Shown: positions 62,470 through 64,000 of the stretch, one piece after another
How positions within the stretch are numbered: position 1 is the stretch's first letter
How the letters are laid out: every line of letters starts with the position of its first letter
NCBI RefSeq assembly: GCF_900177665.1
Contig: NZ_FXAW01000001.1
Coordinates: 186,001-250,000, forward strand
Origin: Marivirga sericea
GTDB taxonomy: Bacteria > Bacteroidota > Bacteroidia > Cytophagales > Cyclobacteriaceae
Direction: 5' to 3'
Length of the DNA: 64,000 nt
Notes under the pieces: generated by a model
Database searches by the model: none
Told to the model about the DNA's origin: nothing
What the model saw: only the letters and a program-made list of their open reading frames with translations
Translations under genes and position numbers: made by a program

Positions 62470-62906
62470 AAAAACTTACCAAAGAAACAATTACGTTTAT
62501 TGAGTCTTCCCGATTGACAGAGAAGTATTCAAAATTATTAGAGAAACACTCTGTAGTAAATACTATGAGTGCTCATGATGTTGAAGAAGTTGAAAAGTTA
62601 ATAATTAAGAATGGATACCCAAATTCAAAATATCTTTCAGATGAAAATTATTATTTATTGGAACAAAGTGATATTTCAGAATTTAAATTGAGTACTAAGG
62701 GAGGATTGGTAGAATTTATATTAACTGTAAAAAGGCATAATATTTCTTTCGCTGGAAATTTTGGTTTTATTGTTTATATGGCAGGGCAAGGAGCTATGTT
62801 TAAAAAGCCAAGTTTTTCCTCATATGAAGAATTAGAGGAAATCTTAGTTGAAGGTTTTGGGATTTATGAAGATATCAAGAAAGGTCTATCAAAAAGTCAG
62901 GCTTAG
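62466..62906 (+). CDS. Candidate immunity protein of module C
   Basis: A 146-aa soluble protein with TTG start at 62466, overlapping the final stop of the decayed toxin (TTGA). That is the translational coupling seen in toxin-immunity pairs. The sequence (LTEKYSKLLEKHSVVNTMSAHDVEEVEKLI, then KGGLVEFILTVKRHNISFAGNFGFIVYMAG) has an alpha-beta pattern with no family I can name. Its frame is intact although the toxin is broken, so selection may keep it for protection against outside toxins. Confidence 0.7.
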   Translation: MKKLTKETITFIESSRLTEKYSKLLEKHSVVNTMSAHDVEEVEKLIIKNGYPNSKYLSDENYYLLEQSDISEFKLSTKGGLVEFILTVKRHNISFAGNFGFIVYMAGQGAMFKKPSFSSYEELEEILVEGFGIYEDIKKGLSKSQA

Positions 62907-62933
62907 CAATTACTGCATTAATGAAATAATTCA

Positions 62934-63851
62934 ATGAAAAAACTTTCAGATAAAATGAAAAAGGAAAGAGAACTTTCTTTCTTGAAATGGTTGGAGGAAA
63001 AGGATACCTTAATTAAGAATTGGCTAAGATTAATACCTGATTCTTTCTCAAATGGACTTGACTACAGCTTGGAGTCTTTGGTTTTATTAAGTGATTATTT
63101 AATTCTGAATTACAAAATGCCTGAATCCACTGAGTCTCTGACTAATCAAGATGAAATGATGGCGGTAAGTGGATATATTGGAGAGGTGTATATTCGCAAT
63201 ATTCCTGGGAATAAAGAATGGATAATGAGTGAACTTACCCCAAGGAAAAATAATAAGTTTGAATTTTTTTACTTGGTTGGAGAAAGAAATAAAGACCAAA
63301 TTAACCCTTTTAGCGCTTATATTCCCAGCCTTATCTACTCTAAGGATAATCAGGAAATTTATCTTAGTCTTAAAGCAATTAAGAATAATTCGGAAGAATT
63401 TATTAAAAAAAGTAATGCCGCAAAAGTAATCCCTGGCAAAGGAGGGTTTAGCTATCAGTATTTTATTCTGGTAAAGGATGAGTCTTTCGAGCTAAACGAG
63501 ATAGAGCAAGCATTGAAAATCTATTATGCTAAGAAGGGTTCAAGGGATAGAGTTTACTCCCATAATGAACGACACCTATTAGTAAACATGGGAGACAATT
63601 ACTACTTCCACTTTCAACTGGATACAGGCGAGGGAGTTTTACAAGAATCAAAGGAGATAGCAGAAAACTACAAAGGAGATAAGGATAAATCTGTGATAGC
63701 CTCTTGTAAAAGTCGTGTTGAATTTTGGGGAGATGAAGACCCTGATGGAGATTATATCAATGATCACATGTATCTTTTGGAGCAGCTAATGCAAAATGCT
63801 AAACTGCTGATCTTCGATTTTAGAAACGGGGTGTTTTATGATGAACAATGA
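62934..63851 (+). CDS. Unknown soluble protein, last intact gene of the array
   Basis: A 305-aa protein without signal peptide or membrane helix. The N-terminal part is helical (LSFLKWLEEKDTLIKNWLRLIPDSFSNGLDYSLESLVLLSDYLI). Beta-rich segments follow (VSGYIGEVYIRNIPGNKEWIMSEL, FFYLVGERNKDQINPFSAYIPSLIYSKDN), and it ends LLIFDFRNGVFYDEQ. It begins 27 nt after the previous gene. It could be a second immunity protein. I do not recognise the family, and no toxin remnant lies directly before it. Confidence 0.65.
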   Translation: MKKLSDKMKKERELSFLKWLEEKDTLIKNWLRLIPDSFSNGLDYSLESLVLLSDYLILNYKMPESTESLTNQDEMMAVSGYIGEVYIRNIPGNKEWIMSELTPRKNNKFEFFYLVGERNKDQINPFSAYIPSLIYSKDNQEIYLSLKAIKNNSEEFIKKSNAAKVIPGKGGFSYQYFILVKDESFELNEIEQALKIYYAKKGSRDRVYSHNERHLLVNMGDNYYFHFQLDTGEGVLQESKEIAENYKGDKDKSVIASCKSRVEFWGDEDPDGDYINDHMYLLEQLMQNAKLLIFDFRNGVFYDEQ

Positions 63852-64000
63852 TTAAAAAATATAGTGAGAGTAGGTGTTCTCCAATTTAGCGCACACGAGC
63901 CGCGTATTTCTGAAAAAAAATAAAAGGAATTAAATAAGCAGGAAACATAAAAGTCATCGAATCAAGTAACAGGCGAGAAAGACAACCAAAAAATTTATAT

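Noticed and set aside
63852-64000. A fourth copy of the array repeat at the window end
   Set aside because: Only an A-rich stretch (AAAAAATAAAAGG) matches the block before copy A, which is too weak; more sequence downstream would be needed.

Overview
The window reads as chromosomal DNA from a marine-type Bacteroidota, most likely order Cytophagales (a Marivirga-like relative; this is inference from gene content). Supporting features are low GC, no obvious Shine-Dalgarno sites, promoters of the Bacteroidota type (TAnnTTTG at -7), a T9SS C-terminal sorting domain, a Bacteroidota-type LptD, and many lipoproteins with an SC/GC lipobox.

Layout. 0-1.6 kb: start of a his operon on the minus strand (hisG, then partial hisD), preceded by a His-rich leader peptide that suggests attenuation. 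1.7-6.2 kb: a DUF962 protein, a secreted esterase, a BspA-like 14-repeat surface protein with a stop codon in its signal peptide, a 3' remnant of a second esterase, and a YigZ-family protein. 6.3-9.7 kb: a polysaccharide cluster (FemAB-like acyltransferase, flippase, glycosyltransferase, low-molecular-weight tyrosine phosphatase) with overlapping genes. 9.8-19.7 kb: envelope and housekeeping genes (LptD, amidase, MlaD, acyl-CoA carboxylase beta, SirB1-like, Sfp-type transferase, WD40, DivIVA-like, FolB). 20-31.9 kb: metabolism and lipoproteins (hutU, a methionine gamma-lyase-like enzyme with a divergent Lrp regulator, SulP transporter, a zinc-peptidase-like lipoprotein, a DUF2202 protein and a cytochrome c).

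31.9-35.4 kb: a compact type II restriction-modification island (XRE controller, C5-cytosine methyltransferase, PD-(D/E)XK nuclease). A palindromic operator overlaps the controller's promoter, and CAACGCT repeats lie on both sides. 35.4-44 kb: serine hydrolase, GlxA/AraC regulator, second gluzincin-like protein, cobalamin adenosyltransferase, IlvE, RF2 (with the classical +1 programmed frameshift) and a Gfo/Idh oxidoreductase. 44-58 kb: a GMC oxidoreductase with its small subunit, an MpaB-like protein, an SLC13 permease with TrkA-C domains, a TPR sensor kinase, an SF1 helicase, an EEP-family phosphodiesterase and a DinB protein.

58-64 kb is the most unusual part. It is an accessory array in which an almost identical signal-peptide start (MKKTLLIF-ITLSALGQL) recurs three times. 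Each copy is followed by a decayed remnant, toxin-like in at least two of the three, and then by intact small genes. One of these resembles PoNi-type (DUF1910/DUF1911) immunity proteins; the others I do not recognise. I read it as a graveyard of secreted polymorphic-toxin modules that has kept its immunity genes, with the repeated 5' segment as a possible recombination seed.
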